A stretch of 58,589 bases of DNA. It comes from Actinomycetota bacterium. GTDB taxonomy: Bacteria; Actinomycetota; Actinomycetes; Streptosporangiales; Streptosporangiaceae. The notes under the pieces are model-generated. The model saw nothing but the letters and a program-made list of their open reading frames with translations. It ran no database searches and was not told the DNA's origin. The stretch lies in the NCBI GenBank assembly GCA_003168255.1, contig PMSU01000060.1:1-58589 (forward strand). Reading direction: 5' to 3'. The first letter of the stretch is position 1; each line of letters starts with the position of its first letter. Of the stretch, positions 8,236-16,874 are shown one piece after another. Both the position numbers and the translations under genes were made by a program.

Positions 8236-9684
8236 TCACGGCGGAGTGGGTACCGGCGCCCTCGCCTCGCCGGGCGCCAGCCTCGCGGCCGTCCTGGCGG
8301 CAGTCGCCAGCGCCCACGGGCTGGTCGTGATGAAGCCCAGCAGGAAGACGACGGCTCCGCAGCCGGCCAGCATCCACCAGCCCACATGGCTCGCCGCGGC
8401 GAACCCGGTTCGCAGCGAACCGCGCATGCCCGAAGTAACCACCGAGCCCACGACCGCCACGCCCAGCGACTGGCCGAGCTGACGGCTCGCCGACGCCAGG
8501 CCGGCCGCGACACCCGCCTGCGCGACCGGCATGCCCGATACCGCGGCGTTGGTGATCGGCGCGTTCACCAGGCCGAACCCCAGCCCAAAGATCACATAGG
8601 CAAGGAACAGCCACGTGGCGGTGGTGGTATTGGTCACGCCGGTCAGCGCGCTACAGGCAACAGCGATCGCCAGCCCGGCCACAACCAGCGGCAGTCGCGC
8701 CCCCCGGCTCGCCACGATCCGGCCGGACAGCGGCCCGAAGATGACGGTCATCCCCGCCATCGGCAGTGTGTAGAGCCCCGCCTGGAGTGCGGACAGCCCG
8801 CGCGCGTCCTGGAGATAGAGGGTGTTGAGGAAGAGGAACCCGCCGAGCGCCGCGAACGCGCTCACCGCGGTCAGCGTCGCGCCCGCGAACGGCACGCTGG
8901 AGAAGAACCGCAGGTCGATCAGGGGCTCATCGCGGCGCGGCTCGTAGACAAGCAGGGCTCCGAGCGCGACGGCTGACGCGGCGAACAAGCAGATAATCTT
9001 CGCGGACGTCCAGCCCGATCCGGGGCCCTCGATGATCCCGTAGGTCAGCGCGCCGAGGATGACGATGACGAGCAGCTGACCCACCGGATCTATCCGGCGG
9101 GCACGGGGCGCGCGCGACTCGGGCACGAACAGGCCGGTCAGCACCACGGCCGCCAGGCCGATCGGCACGTTCACCCAGAAGATCCCGCGCCAGCCCACCG
9201 ACGCCACCAGGGCCCCGCCGACCACCGGTCCCAGGGCCATGCTGATGCCGATCACCCCGCCCCAGACGCCGATCGCCCTGGCGCGCTCGGCCCGTTCGGT
9301 GAAGGTGTTGGTGATGATGGACATCGCCACCGGGTTGAGCATCGACCCGCCAACCGCCTGCAGCATCCGGAATGCGATCAGCCAGCCCAGGCTCGGCGCG
9401 AGGCTGCACAGCAGGGACCCGGCGGTAAAGGTCAGCAGGCCGGTCTGGAAGATGCGGCGGCGGCCTATCCGGTCTGCGGTGGAGCCGGACAGCATGAGCA
9501 GCGAGGCAAGTACCAGCGTGTACGCGGCGACCGTCCACTGTAGCCCCGACACCGAAGCGTTCAGGTCACGGCGGATGGACGGCAGCGCGACGTTGACGAT
9601 CGTGTTGTCCAGGCCGACGATCAGCAGGCTCATGCAGCAGATCGCGAGAATGAGGTAACGCCTGCGGTCGTCGCGCTCGGGCAT
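8236..9684 (-). CDS. MFS transporter, DHA2 (14-TM drug exporter) family
   Basis: The 482-residue protein has the typical pattern of a proton-driven multidrug exporter of the QacA/EmrB type. D-x-T-I-V-N-V-A-L-P (DNTIVNVALP) lies in the first helix, motif A GSTADRIGRRR in the first cytoplasmic loop, and motif C GVIGISMALGPVVGGALV in helix 5. About 14 hydrophobic segments are visible. I start at the ATG 9684, which has AGAGG 5 nt upstream; the GTG at 9690 overlaps that site. There is no adjacent regulator, so the substrate cannot be guessed. Confidence 0.92.
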   Translation of the reverse strand: MPERDDRRRYLILAICCMSLLIVGLDNTIVNVALPSIRRDLNASVSGLQWTVAAYTLVLASLLMLSGSTADRIGRRRIFQTGLLTFTAGSLLCSLAPSLGWLIAFRMLQAVGGSMLNPVAMSIITNTFTERAERARAIGVWGGVIGISMALGPVVGGALVASVGWRGIFWVNVPIGLAAVVLTGLFVPESRAPRARRIDPVGQLLVIVILGALTYGIIEGPGSGWTSAKIICLFAASAVALGALLVYEPRRDEPLIDLRFFSSVPFAGATLTAVSAFAALGGFLFLNTLYLQDARGLSALQAGLYTLPMAGMTVIFGPLSGRIVASRGARLPLVVAGLAIAVACSALTGVTNTTTATWLFLAYVIFGLGFGLVNAPITNAAVSGMPVAQAGVAAGLASASRQLGQSLGVAVVGSVVTSGMRGSLRTGFAAASHVGWWMLAGCGAVVFLLGFITTSPWALATAARTAARLAPGEARAPVPTPP

Positions 9685-9690
9685 GGCCAC

Positions 9691-10045
9691 CTCTGCGAAT
9701 GTCGGTCAGGACCTGGCTGTTTCCCGCCTATAAGCAATTAGTAACAGGCGCTGGTGATCGATTCCCCTGCCCGGCGTGAGATACGTCACCGCCGATCAGG
9801 TCCGCCGCGCGGGCGGCATCCGGATGCGGGCCCGCGAGGCGGGCGGCCCCGCCCTGCACCCGGGCGGCCAGCATGGATCATGCGCGATCGCCTGCGGTAA
9901 CCGCCGCTACCTGGGTACATTTGTGATTCATCGTTGGACTAAGGGCATCATGCACGCAACTAGCATCAGGCACGCAACCCAGCGCACGCCGGCTAGCGGC
10001 ATTGCCCAATCGAGGGGGGCAGGTGAGCCGACCGGTGGGGGGCGG
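9691..10045. other. gene-free interval with a short direct repeat
   Basis: I see no gene in this 355-bp divergent interval. Its one clear feature is a 16-bp direct repeat, GCATCATGCACGCAAC at 9945-9960 and GCATCAGGCACGCAAC at 9963-9978 (15 of 16 identical, 18-bp period), about 70 bp before the next gene. This spacing could fit tandem binding of an activator or response regulator. Confidence 0.45.
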
Positions 10046-10549
10046 GTGAGTCACAGACTGCTCCGGCTCGAGATTCCGGTATTCCCGGAGCGCGGGATGT
10101 TCCGCGTGCACGACGCGGGGGTGGATCCTGACGCCCCCGGCGGGCCGCTTCCGCCGGTGGGCGCCTTGGTCAGCCTGAACCGCGAACAGCTCTGGGTCGG
10201 AAGCCTTCAGGAGCACGTCGAGGTCAAGCTGGTGCTTGAGGAGTGGCAGGGAGCACCCACGGCCTGCGGTGACGGCTGGGACGAAGAGGCCAAGGGCAAG
10301 CTGTACCTGCGTGGCCTGCTGTCGATCGACATGGGTTCGGCAGGCCGTGCGGTTGGCGGGCTGCGGCTAGTCGGCGGCACGGGTGACTACTGCGTGCGGG
10401 TCTACGCCAGGAACCGGGAGCAGGTAGTCCAGCTCTACCGCGAGCTCTTCGACCGTTACGGCGATCCGCTCGGCGATGAGTTCCAGCGGGCCAGGAAGGA
10501 CCTGGAGAGCCTGGAGCAGTACCTCATCCAGCTCTGGCGTCTGTCCTGA
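10046..10549 (+). CDS. hypothetical protein
   Basis: 167 residues from a GTG preceded by a G-rich stretch. The open frame extends 270 bp further upstream, but that part lacks a good ribosome site and has a different composition, so I exclude it. The protein is soluble and acidic. It has a beta-rich N-terminal half (SLNREQLWVGSLQEHVEVKLVLEEW) and a charged helical end (DEFQRARKDLESLEQYLIQLW). No family is recognised. Confidence 0.6.
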   Translation: MSHRLLRLEIPVFPERGMFRVHDAGVDPDAPGGPLPPVGALVSLNREQLWVGSLQEHVEVKLVLEEWQGAPTACGDGWDEEAKGKLYLRGLLSIDMGSAGRAVGGLRLVGGTGDYCVRVYARNREQVVQLYRELFDRYGDPLGDEFQRARKDLESLEQYLIQLWRLS

Positions 10550-10580
10550 TCCCTGGCCGGCTCAGGCCGGCTCACCGTGG

Positions 10581-10964
10581 CTACTTGCCAACTGCGGCAG
10601 ATGATACCGAACGGCCACTCGCAGAGTCGCGCGTCCCGGCTGAGGTCGGCGCGTGGATGAGGGGTGCCTGGTCCGTGCTAGGAGCGGACATCGTCGGGTT
10701 GCTGGGCGATGCGCTGGTCCGTGTCCCGGTCTCCCCCGCGCTCTGGCCGCGGAACGGCATGAACGCATAGACGAACACCGACACGACGGCGACGACGACA
10801 AGCATGAGGAGCGAGGCCAGCAGGCGCGCCCGCGGCGACCGGGGTGCGAGAGCCAGCCTGGGCAACCTGTGTGAGGTCAGCCGGGCAGCCAGCACGGGAT
10901 CATCGTCGGCGAGCCTGTGCTCAATCTCCGCGAGCATACGTTGCTCGTCCATCGACAGCGCCAT
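10581..10964 (-). CDS. DUF3040 domain-containing membrane protein
   Basis: The 127-residue protein starts MALSMDEQRMLAEIEHRLADDDP, the usual DUF3040 opening in actinobacteria, followed by one transmembrane helix around residues 48-68. The Ser/Thr/Pro-rich C-terminal tail is unusually long for the family (GETGTRTSASPSNPT). GGAGG lies 7 nt before the ATG. DUF3040 has no established function. Upstream, GGGATA-N8-TATCCC near 10998-11017 is a small inverted repeat that may be regulatory. Confidence 0.82.
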   Translation of the reverse strand: MALSMDEQRMLAEIEHRLADDDPVLAARLTSHRLPRLALAPRSPRARLLASLLMLVVVAVVSVFVYAFMPFRGQSAGETGTRTSASPSNPTMSAPSTDQAPLIHAPTSAGTRDSASGRSVSSAAVGK

Positions 10965-11109
10965 GGCGCCACCTCCGCCCTAGCGCGTGAGGGGTGGGAT
11001 AAGTATCACTATCCCCCAACGCAAGATTTTTAGCCTCATACCAGGGGCTTGTAATTCATCGTTCTCGCCGAAGCCCGCACGTCAGGCCTGGACAGCGTCG
11101 AACAGGTGT

Positions 11110-11147
11110 TTGACCACCTCGAACTCTCATTCTATACTTGCGTAATA
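11110..11147 (+). promoter_or_regulatory. sigma-70 type promoter, leaderless
   Basis: TTGACC (11110-11115) and TATACT (11133-11138) are separated by exactly 17 bp. The -10 box ends 8 bp before the ATG of the radical SAM gene, so transcription should begin at or next to the start codon. No Shine-Dalgarno sequence is present, consistent with leaderless translation. Confidence 0.75.
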
Positions 11148-12328
11148 TGCGCTGGAAGAGCCTTCAGCTGAACGGCGCCTCGCCGGACGAGCCGGCCGCG
11201 CCAGTACCGCCCGGGATCAGCCCAGCCGGAGCCTGCGACGAGACGCGGCGGGCGACCGCTGTGCCCGCGGCGGCGCGCGGCGCAGCCCCGGCGCTGTTCG
11301 AGCGGGGGGCCGTGACAAGGTCCTTCGATACGCCGGGTTTCCAGGGCATGACCTTCTACGAGGTACAGGCACGGTCGATCATCAACCGGGTGCCCGAGGC
11401 ATCGAAGATGGCCTTCCGCTGGACCATCAACCCCTACCGGGGCTGCGGCCATGCGTGCGTTTATTGTTTCGCCCGCAATACGCACACTTATCTTGACCTC
11501 GACGCGGGGCTCGACTTCAACTCCAAGATCGTGGTCAAGGTGAACGCGCCCGAGCTCGTCCGCAAGGAGCTCGCGGCCAGGCGATGGCAGGGCGAGCACA
11601 TCGCGATGGGCACCAATGTGGACTGCTACCAGCGGGCCGAGGGACGCTACCGCCTGATGCCGGGGATCCTCACCGCGCTGCGGGATGCGGCCAACCCCTT
11701 CTCCATCCTCACCAAGGGCACCCTCATCCTGCGTGACCTGGCGCTGCTGGAACAGTCCGCCGAGGTCACGGAGGTGGGTCTCAACGTGTCCGTGGGCTCT
11801 GTCGACAAAGCGCTTTGGCGATCTATCGAGCCCGGCACGCCGTCGCCGGACCGCAGGCTCGGGGTCTGCGCCACGCTCACCGAGCACGGGCTGCGCTGCG
11901 GAGTCCTGATGGGGCCGGTGGTGCCCTTCCTCTCCGACTCCCCCGCCCAGCTGGAGGCGACGGTCCGGGAGATCGCCGCGGCGGGCGCCTCGCAGGTCAG
12001 CCCGATCGTGCTGCACCTGCGGCCCGGCGCAAGGGAATGGTTCTACGGCTGGCTCGGCGAGCATCACCCTGACCTGGTGGCCCGCTACCGCGGCCTCTAC
12101 CGGTCGGGAGCCTATGTGCCGCGCGGCTACCAGCAGCGGATCACCGAGCAGGTTACCGAGCTCGCCCGCAAGCACGGGGTCGGCCGCGCGAGCCCCGGCC
12201 AGGCGCGGGCCATCGGCCGGCGGCGACCGCCGGCCCCGCGCACCGCGACGAGCCAGGCCCGGCGCCCGGCCGATGACGGCAACGATCCGGCCAGGCCGCC
12301 GGGCGACGTTCAGCTCACCCTGCTGTAA
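11147..12328 (+). CDS. Rv2578c family radical SAM protein
   Basis: The 393-residue protein is a radical SAM enzyme related to spore photoproduct lyase. NPYRGCGHACVYCFAR carries the CX3CX2C iron-sulfur motif near residue 97, followed by YLDLDAGLDFNSKIVVKVNA, typical of the Rv2578c family. Its substrate is unknown. The ATG at 11147 fits a leaderless promoter; an in-frame TTG 9 bp upstream overlaps the -10 box and is unlikely. The C-terminal 50 residues are Arg/Pro/Ala-rich and likely disordered, ending in QLTLL. It converges on the rhodanese gene with only 6 bp between. Confidence 0.9.
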   Translation: MRWKSLQLNGASPDEPAAPVPPGISPAGACDETRRATAVPAAARGAAPALFERGAVTRSFDTPGFQGMTFYEVQARSIINRVPEASKMAFRWTINPYRGCGHACVYCFARNTHTYLDLDAGLDFNSKIVVKVNAPELVRKELAARRWQGEHIAMGTNVDCYQRAEGRYRLMPGILTALRDAANPFSILTKGTLILRDLALLEQSAEVTEVGLNVSVGSVDKALWRSIEPGTPSPDRRLGVCATLTEHGLRCGVLMGPVVPFLSDSPAQLEATVREIAAAGASQVSPIVLHLRPGAREWFYGWLGEHHPDLVARYRGLYRSGAYVPRGYQQRITEQVTELARKHGVGRASPGQARAIGRRRPPAPRTATSQARRPADDGNDPARPPGDVQLTLL

Positions 12329-12334
12329 GCGGTG

Positions 12335-12751
12335 CTACGTGCGCGAGGGTCCACCGGTGACTGGCAGGCCGGCCGCCGCCCATGCCTGGAACCCGCCGGC
12401 CAGGTCCGTGGCGTTCACCAGGCCGAGATCCTGCAGACAGGCGGCGGCCAGGCTGGACGTGTAGCCCTCCGAGCACATGATGATTACCCGGATGCCGTGG
12501 TCGCGGACCTGCGGGAGCCGGCTGTCCGAGGCTGGATCGAACCGCCACTCAAGGACATTGCGCTCTACTCGCAGAGCTCCGGGTACCTCGCCTTCAGCGG
12601 CCCGCTGCGCCTGCGGCCGGATGTCTACCAGCAGCGCACCGGAGCGCATCTCCGCCTCGGCCTGACGGGGCTCCAGCCGGCCCAGCCGGCTTCGCGCCTC
12701 GGCCAGTACCTGGTCGATCGTGCGGTTTGCGGCTGAGGTGATCCCCGTCAT
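12335..12751 (-). CDS. rhodanese-like domain protein
   Basis: The 138-residue single-domain rhodanese contains LLVDIRP at the first strand-loop and active-site loop IIMCSEGYTSS with the catalytic cysteine, then GFQAWAAAGLPV at the end. Such proteins carry sulfane sulfur as a cysteine persulfide. Its ATG overlaps the stop of the cysteine dioxygenase gene (TAATG), so the two are translationally coupled. The pair likely handles the sulfur released in cysteine catabolism. That pathway link is inferred from the context. Confidence 0.88.
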   Translation of the reverse strand: MTGITSAANRTIDQVLAEARSRLGRLEPRQAEAEMRSGALLVDIRPQAQRAAEGEVPGALRVERNVLEWRFDPASDSRLPQVRDHGIRVIIMCSEGYTSSLAAACLQDLGLVNATDLAGGFQAWAAAGLPVTGGPSRT

Positions 12752-13248
12752 TAGCTCTCCTCGGCGGGCTCGGTACTGACGTACCGCAGGCCATCGAGAG
12801 TCAACTCGTAGCGCCGCATCTCCGGCAGCGGCGGCGAGTAGGCGTGCACGCTGACCGCGGGCTCGGCGGAGTTGTTCACTACGTGATGGACATACTGCGC
12901 GCCGAACGACCTGGCCTGGCCGGCGACGACCGTGCGCGCCGCCGGCTCGCGGCGGCCTTGTACCGTCTGCTCCTGTAGCTCCCCGAGGGCGACGGCGAAA
13001 GCTCCCCGCGACCCGCCGTGGTCATGAAATCCGGTTCCCTGTCCCGGCTGCCAGCTCAACAGCCACACCTCGTAGTCGTCGGTGAGTTCCATCCGGTAGT
13101 ACCAGCGCCGCGCCGGATCATAGCGCACCAGCTCGCGCCAGCGGTCGCGCTGCGCGGTGGCGGCCACGAGCTGTCGTAGCTGGGCTTGGCTCAGCCTGGC
13201 GCTGGCCCCGGTCTCCGGTGTCACGAGGCTGTCGCAGATGACCGTCAT
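12751..13248 (-). CDS. cysteine dioxygenase family protein
   Basis: The 165-residue cupin has the iron-binding motif GTGFHDHGGSRGAFAVALGEL (His-x-His) near residue 77 and the third histidine in YVHHVVNNS. RWYYRMELTDDYEVWLLSW before it is typical of bacterial cysteine dioxygenases, which oxidise cysteine to cysteine sulfinate. AGGGGA lies upstream of the ATG at 13248; the open frame extends further but lacks support. It is first in a two-gene operon with the rhodanese. A near-palindrome centred on TACGATCGTA lies about 125 bp upstream. Confidence 0.88.
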   Translation of the reverse strand: MTVICDSLVTPETGASARLSQAQLRQLVAATAQRDRWRELVRYDPARRWYYRMELTDDYEVWLLSWQPGQGTGFHDHGGSRGAFAVALGELQEQTVQGRREPAARTVVAGQARSFGAQYVHHVVNNSAEPAVSVHAYSPPLPEMRRYELTLDGLRYVSTEPAEES

Positions 13249-13369
13249 CGGCTTCCCCTGTTCTCTCAATCTGGTCCCGGCGTGAAAGCCCCTTGCAGTT
13301 GCCGGCCGTGCCGGGCTGAGCGGGCAGTCCAGGCACGAGCGCAACACCGGGGAGCCGAGAGTTTCCTAG

Positions 13370-13386
13370 TAATACGATCGTAATTA
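13370..13386. promoter_or_regulatory. AT-rich near-palindrome between cysteine dioxygenase and menF
   Basis: TAATACGATCGTAATTA has a perfect 10-bp core palindrome TACGATCGTA with partly matched arms. It lies in an unusually AT-rich island (13366-13400) within a GC-rich genome, between two divergent genes. It could be an operator for either. No regulator gene is adjacent. Confidence 0.45.
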
Positions 13387-13500
13387 TATGTAATACATCT
13401 TGACTGGTTCTAACGCGAGGCCGCTGGCAGGGTCGCCGCCTGATCGTGACCTGCTCGTGCCGTTGGCGTGTCGGCCTGATGGGGGCAAAAGGTCGCCGCG

Positions 13501-14790
13501 GTGGCGCCGATCGTAAAATTGGCAGGTGTGGAAGTCGATCTCGGACACGATGCGCTCACCGACAGGCTTGTTATCCGCACTATCGCCGTCGCGGATCCCG
13601 GCGACCTGATCACCCGGCTGCCGCAGCCTGCCGCGCTGGCCTGGGTGCGGCGCGGCGAGGGCCTGGTCGGGTGGGGTGAGGCAGCCCGGGTCACGCTGCC
13701 CGCGGGCGAGGACAGGTTCACTGTCGCGGAGAAATGGTTCCGGTCGCTGCTCGACACCGCGCAGACCGACGACCAGGTCGATGCACCGGGAACGGGAGCT
13801 GTGGCGTTCGGCAGCTTCACCTTCGACCCGGCCTCTGACGGCTCCGTGCTCGTACTGCCGCGCACCGTCCTGGGCCGCAGGAACGGCCTGGCCTGGCTGA
13901 CCACCATCGGCGGCGACGGCGAGCTCGATGCGTCATCCCCCGTGACGACGCCTGGCCAGGTGCGCTGGCACGACGGGAGCCTGACCGCGCCTGAGTGGGA
14001 ACAGGCCGTCGCGGCCGCGGTCGCCAGCGTCAAGGCCGGCCGGCTACGGAAGGCCGTGCTGGCCAGGGATCTGTACGCCACCACGTCGGAGCCCCTCGAC
14101 GTGCGCGTGCTGCTGCACAGGCTGGCCGCCCGTTACCCGGACTGCTACACGTTCGCGTGCGCGGGGATGGTAGGTGCTACCCCGGAGCTTCTCATCCGGC
14201 GGGAAGGAGCCGAGATAAGCGCGCTCGTCCTGGCGGGCACCACCCCCCGTGGCAGCGACGCCGAGGAGGACAAGGCTCTCGGCGCCGCGCTGCTTTCCTC
14301 GGCCAAGAACGCGGAGGAGCACGAGTACGCGGCGGCCGGAGTCCGCGAAGCCCTCGCCCCCCTCTGCGAGCGGCTCGCCGTGGATCCCCGTCCGTTCCTG
14401 CTGCGGCTCGCCAACGTCCAGCACCTGGCCACGGCGGTGACCGGCAGGCTCGCCACGGGACCAGACCCGGACCGCTCCGCGCTTGCCATCGCGGCCGCGC
14501 TGCATCCCACCGCGGCCGTCTGCGGCACCCCGACCGACGCCGCGATGGAGCTCATCCGCGAGCTCGAGGGGATGGACAGGGCCCGCTACGCGGGGCCGGT
14601 CGGCTGGGTGGATGCCCGCGGCAACGGTGAATGGGGCATCGCCATGCGCTGCGCCGAGGTCGACGGCACCCGAGCGCGGCTTTTCGCGGGCTGCGGGATC
14701 GTGTCGGGGTCAGACCCGGCCGCCGAGCTGGCTGAGGCGCAGGCGAAGTTCAGGCCGATGCAGGATGCGCTTGAGGGCAGGGATTCGTAG
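13501..14790 (+). CDS. menF: isochorismate synthase
   Basis: The 429-residue chorismate-binding enzyme converts chorismate to isochorismate, the first step of menaquinone synthesis. Family hallmarks are LAGTTPRG, the SAKNAEEHEYAAAGVREAL helix, LHPTAAVCGTP near residue 338, and the C-terminal GCGIVSGSDPAAELAEAQAK. The GTG start has AAAAGG 8 nt upstream. The menD-menC-menB and menE genes lie about 9.8 kb away on the far side of an ABC transporter locus, which favours a menaquinone rather than siderophore role. The enzyme family cannot be split between these roles on sequence alone. Confidence 0.88.
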   Translation: MAPIVKLAGVEVDLGHDALTDRLVIRTIAVADPGDLITRLPQPAALAWVRRGEGLVGWGEAARVTLPAGEDRFTVAEKWFRSLLDTAQTDDQVDAPGTGAVAFGSFTFDPASDGSVLVLPRTVLGRRNGLAWLTTIGGDGELDASSPVTTPGQVRWHDGSLTAPEWEQAVAAAVASVKAGRLRKAVLARDLYATTSEPLDVRVLLHRLAARYPDCYTFACAGMVGATPELLIRREGAEISALVLAGTTPRGSDAEEDKALGAALLSSAKNAEEHEYAAAGVREALAPLCERLAVDPRPFLLRLANVQHLATAVTGRLATGPDPDRSALAIAAALHPTAAVCGTPTDAAMELIRELEGMDRARYAGPVGWVDARGNGEWGIAMRCAEVDGTRARLFAGCGIVSGSDPAAELAEAQAKFRPMQDALEGRDS

Positions 14791-14818
14791 CGCCGCGTAC
14801 ACGGCTTTTGTCACAACG

Positions 14819-14840
14819 TGGTTGCGGTTGAGTAACCCAT
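14819..14840 (+). promoter_or_regulatory. shared upstream motif of ABC locus 1
   Basis: TGGTTGCGGTTGAGTAACCC is repeated, with two changed bases, at 31940-31961 upstream of the second peptide ABC locus. It contains GGTT-N4-AACC and a direct GGTTG repeat. It starts about 130 bp before the first gene of this locus. No convincing -10 box is seen at the expected spacing here. Confidence 0.55.
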
Positions 14841-14949
14841 TCAGCCCTTCCCTTCCGGGCATCGATGCGACGTGCTCTGGTGAGAGAAGCTCGTGGAATC
14901 TACGGCTATGCCCGTGCGCCACACGCCGGGCCAGAAGGAGCACATGTTC

Positions 14950-16758
14950 ATGAAACCCGTACCAAAGCGTTTTGCCGCGCTTGCGATAGCGGCCCTGGCG
15001 GCGGGCACGGTTACGGCGTGCGGAAGCTCTTCCAGCGGCGGCTCGAACTCATCCGCTAGCGCCAAGCCCGTGAAGGGCGGCACCCTGGAATTCGTGTCGG
15101 CCGGAGACGTCGACCACTTCGACACCCTGTCTGCCTACTACACGCCGTCCTTCCAGCTTGAGGGTGCATGGACCAGGCAGCTGGTCACCTACTGGCCGTC
15201 GAACAACGCCGCCAGGGCAACCACGATCGCCCCCGACGTGGCGACCCAGATACCGACCACGGCCAACGGCGGTATCTCCGCGAACGGCCTGACCTACACG
15301 TTCCACATCCGCCCCGGCGTGGACTGGGACAGTACGCCTGTGCGCCAGGTCACCTCGGCGGACTTCGAGCGTGAGTTCAAGGCCATGTGCAACCCGTCGC
15401 TTGGCGTGGGCAACTCGCTCTACTACCTGCCGGTGATCGCGGGCATGCAGAGCTACTGCACCGCCTACGCGACCGCGTTCGCGAGCAACAAGGCGCCGAC
15501 GGCGGCGGAAATGGCGGCGTTCCAGAACAGTCACTCGATCTCTGGCATCAGCACGCCGAGCGCGTCCGAAATCCAGTTCACGCTCACCAAGCCCGCCAAC
15601 GACTTCCTCAATATCCTGGCCATGCCGTTCGCCTCGGCGCGGCCGGTCGAGTACGACTCCTACCTGCCCGACAGCGCCACGTTCAGGCAGCACACGCTCT
15701 CCGACGGTCCGTACGCGATCACCTCGTACACCGCGAGCAAGAAGATCGTGCTGAGCAGGAACCTGGCGTGGAAGCAGTCGACGGACCTCACGAGGCACCA
15801 GTACGTCAACCAGATCGTGGTGAACGAGGGGACCGCCTCGAGCCAGACCGCGCTGGCCGATGTCCAGGCCGGAACCGACGACCTCATCTGGGACCTGCCG
15901 CTGCCCACCTCCTCGATACCCGGGCTGGAGTCCAGCAAGAACCCGGGCCTGCACATCTACACCAACCAGGGCAACTCGAACCCGTACGTCGTCTTCAACG
16001 AACAGAGCCCGGACGCGAATCACGCCATGTCCAAGCTCCTGGTCCGGCAGGCGATCGAGTACGCGATCAACAAGGTGGCCATCGCGAAGATCTACGGCGG
16101 CGTCCAGCTGAATCCGATACTCAACGGTGCCATCGCTCCGGGCAACGTGGGCTACACGAACTACGACTACTATCCGACCGCGAACAACGAGGGCAACCCG
16201 GCGAAGTGCAAGTCGATGCTCGCGCAGGCGGGATATCCGCACGGTTTCAGCATTATCGACGTCTACCGCAACGCGGGTAACCACCCGGCGGTCTTCACTT
16301 CGGTGCAGTCGGACCTCAAGGCGTGCGGCATCACCTCGCACGGGGCTCCGCAGGAGGAGGGCCCCTACTACGACTTCGTGGAGGATGCGCCCAACAGCGC
16401 CAAGGCGAACCAGTGGGACATCTCCGAGCCGGGCTGGGACCCGGACTGGTTCGGCAACAACGGCCGGTCGAACGTGGTGCCCATGTTCCAGAGCAACTGC
16501 ATAAACCCGACCACCAATGAAGGCTGCTACAGCGACTCCAAGACCGACGCGCTCATCAACAAGGCACTGGTGGCGCCAGACGAGGCGGCTGCCGCGCCTT
16601 ACTGGGCCGAGGCGGGCCAGCAGGTGATGAAGGACGCGGCCATCGTGCCCCTCACCACCCAGGACACGGTGCTGTTCGCCGGCCCCCGCGTACACGGCCT
16701 GATCTACAACCCGCTGGCCGCGGAGTACAACGTGACCCAGCTCTGGCTTTCGTCCTAG
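14950..16758 (+). CDS. ABC transporter substrate-binding lipoprotein (peptide/SBP_bac_5 family), locus 1
   Basis: The roughly 602-residue protein is a family 5 extracellular solute-binding protein. The N-terminus is a lipoprotein signal (KPVPKRF, hydrophobic core, lipobox TVTAC with the lipidated Cys near residue 23) followed by a Ser/Gly linker. Typical segments are GGISANGLTYTFHIRPGVDW and the SDGPYAITSYTASKKIVLSRN hinge region. AGAAGGAG is 9 nt before the ATG at 14950; an ATG at 14944 is also in frame. It is a close paralogue of the protein at 38283. A strong hairpin follows the gene, which would allow more binding protein than transporter to be made. Confidence 0.92.
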   Translation: MKPVPKRFAALAIAALAAGTVTACGSSSSGGSNSSASAKPVKGGTLEFVSAGDVDHFDTLSAYYTPSFQLEGAWTRQLVTYWPSNNAARATTIAPDVATQIPTTANGGISANGLTYTFHIRPGVDWDSTPVRQVTSADFEREFKAMCNPSLGVGNSLYYLPVIAGMQSYCTAYATAFASNKAPTAAEMAAFQNSHSISGISTPSASEIQFTLTKPANDFLNILAMPFASARPVEYDSYLPDSATFRQHTLSDGPYAITSYTASKKIVLSRNLAWKQSTDLTRHQYVNQIVVNEGTASSQTALADVQAGTDDLIWDLPLPTSSIPGLESSKNPGLHIYTNQGNSNPYVVFNEQSPDANHAMSKLLVRQAIEYAINKVAIAKIYGGVQLNPILNGAIAPGNVGYTNYDYYPTANNEGNPAKCKSMLAQAGYPHGFSIIDVYRNAGNHPAVFTSVQSDLKACGITSHGAPQEEGPYYDFVEDAPNSAKANQWDISEPGWDPDWFGNNGRSNVVPMFQSNCINPTTNEGCYSDSKTDALINKALVAPDEAAAAPYWAEAGQQVMKDAAIVPLTTQDTVLFAGPRVHGLIYNPLAAEYNVTQLWLSS

Positions 16759-16765
16759 CCCGGGC

Positions 16766-16820
16766 CATGACCATCCGGTAGAACGGGATCTACGCCCGTT
16801 CTACCGGATGGTCATGTTTT
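16766..16820 (+). terminator. strong hairpin with T-tract inside the ABC operon
   Basis: A perfect 22-bp stem (left arm 16766-16787, right arm 16795-16816) with a 7-nt loop is followed by TTTT. It looks like an intrinsic terminator, or a 3'-stabilising hairpin, between the binding-protein gene and the ATPase gene. Partial read-through would give excess binding protein, a known arrangement in ABC import operons. Confidence 0.85.
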
Positions 16821-16874
16821 CATGGTCGTGTTCGCATGGTCACGGTTGCTGCCTGTCGTGAGGGAGGGTTGTTT

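Noticed and set aside
15049..16695. Long minus-strand open frame of 548 codons opposite the first binding-protein gene
   Set aside because: It is antisense to a certain lipoprotein gene with clear motifs, and its translation is low-complexity Arg/Val/Gly sequence.
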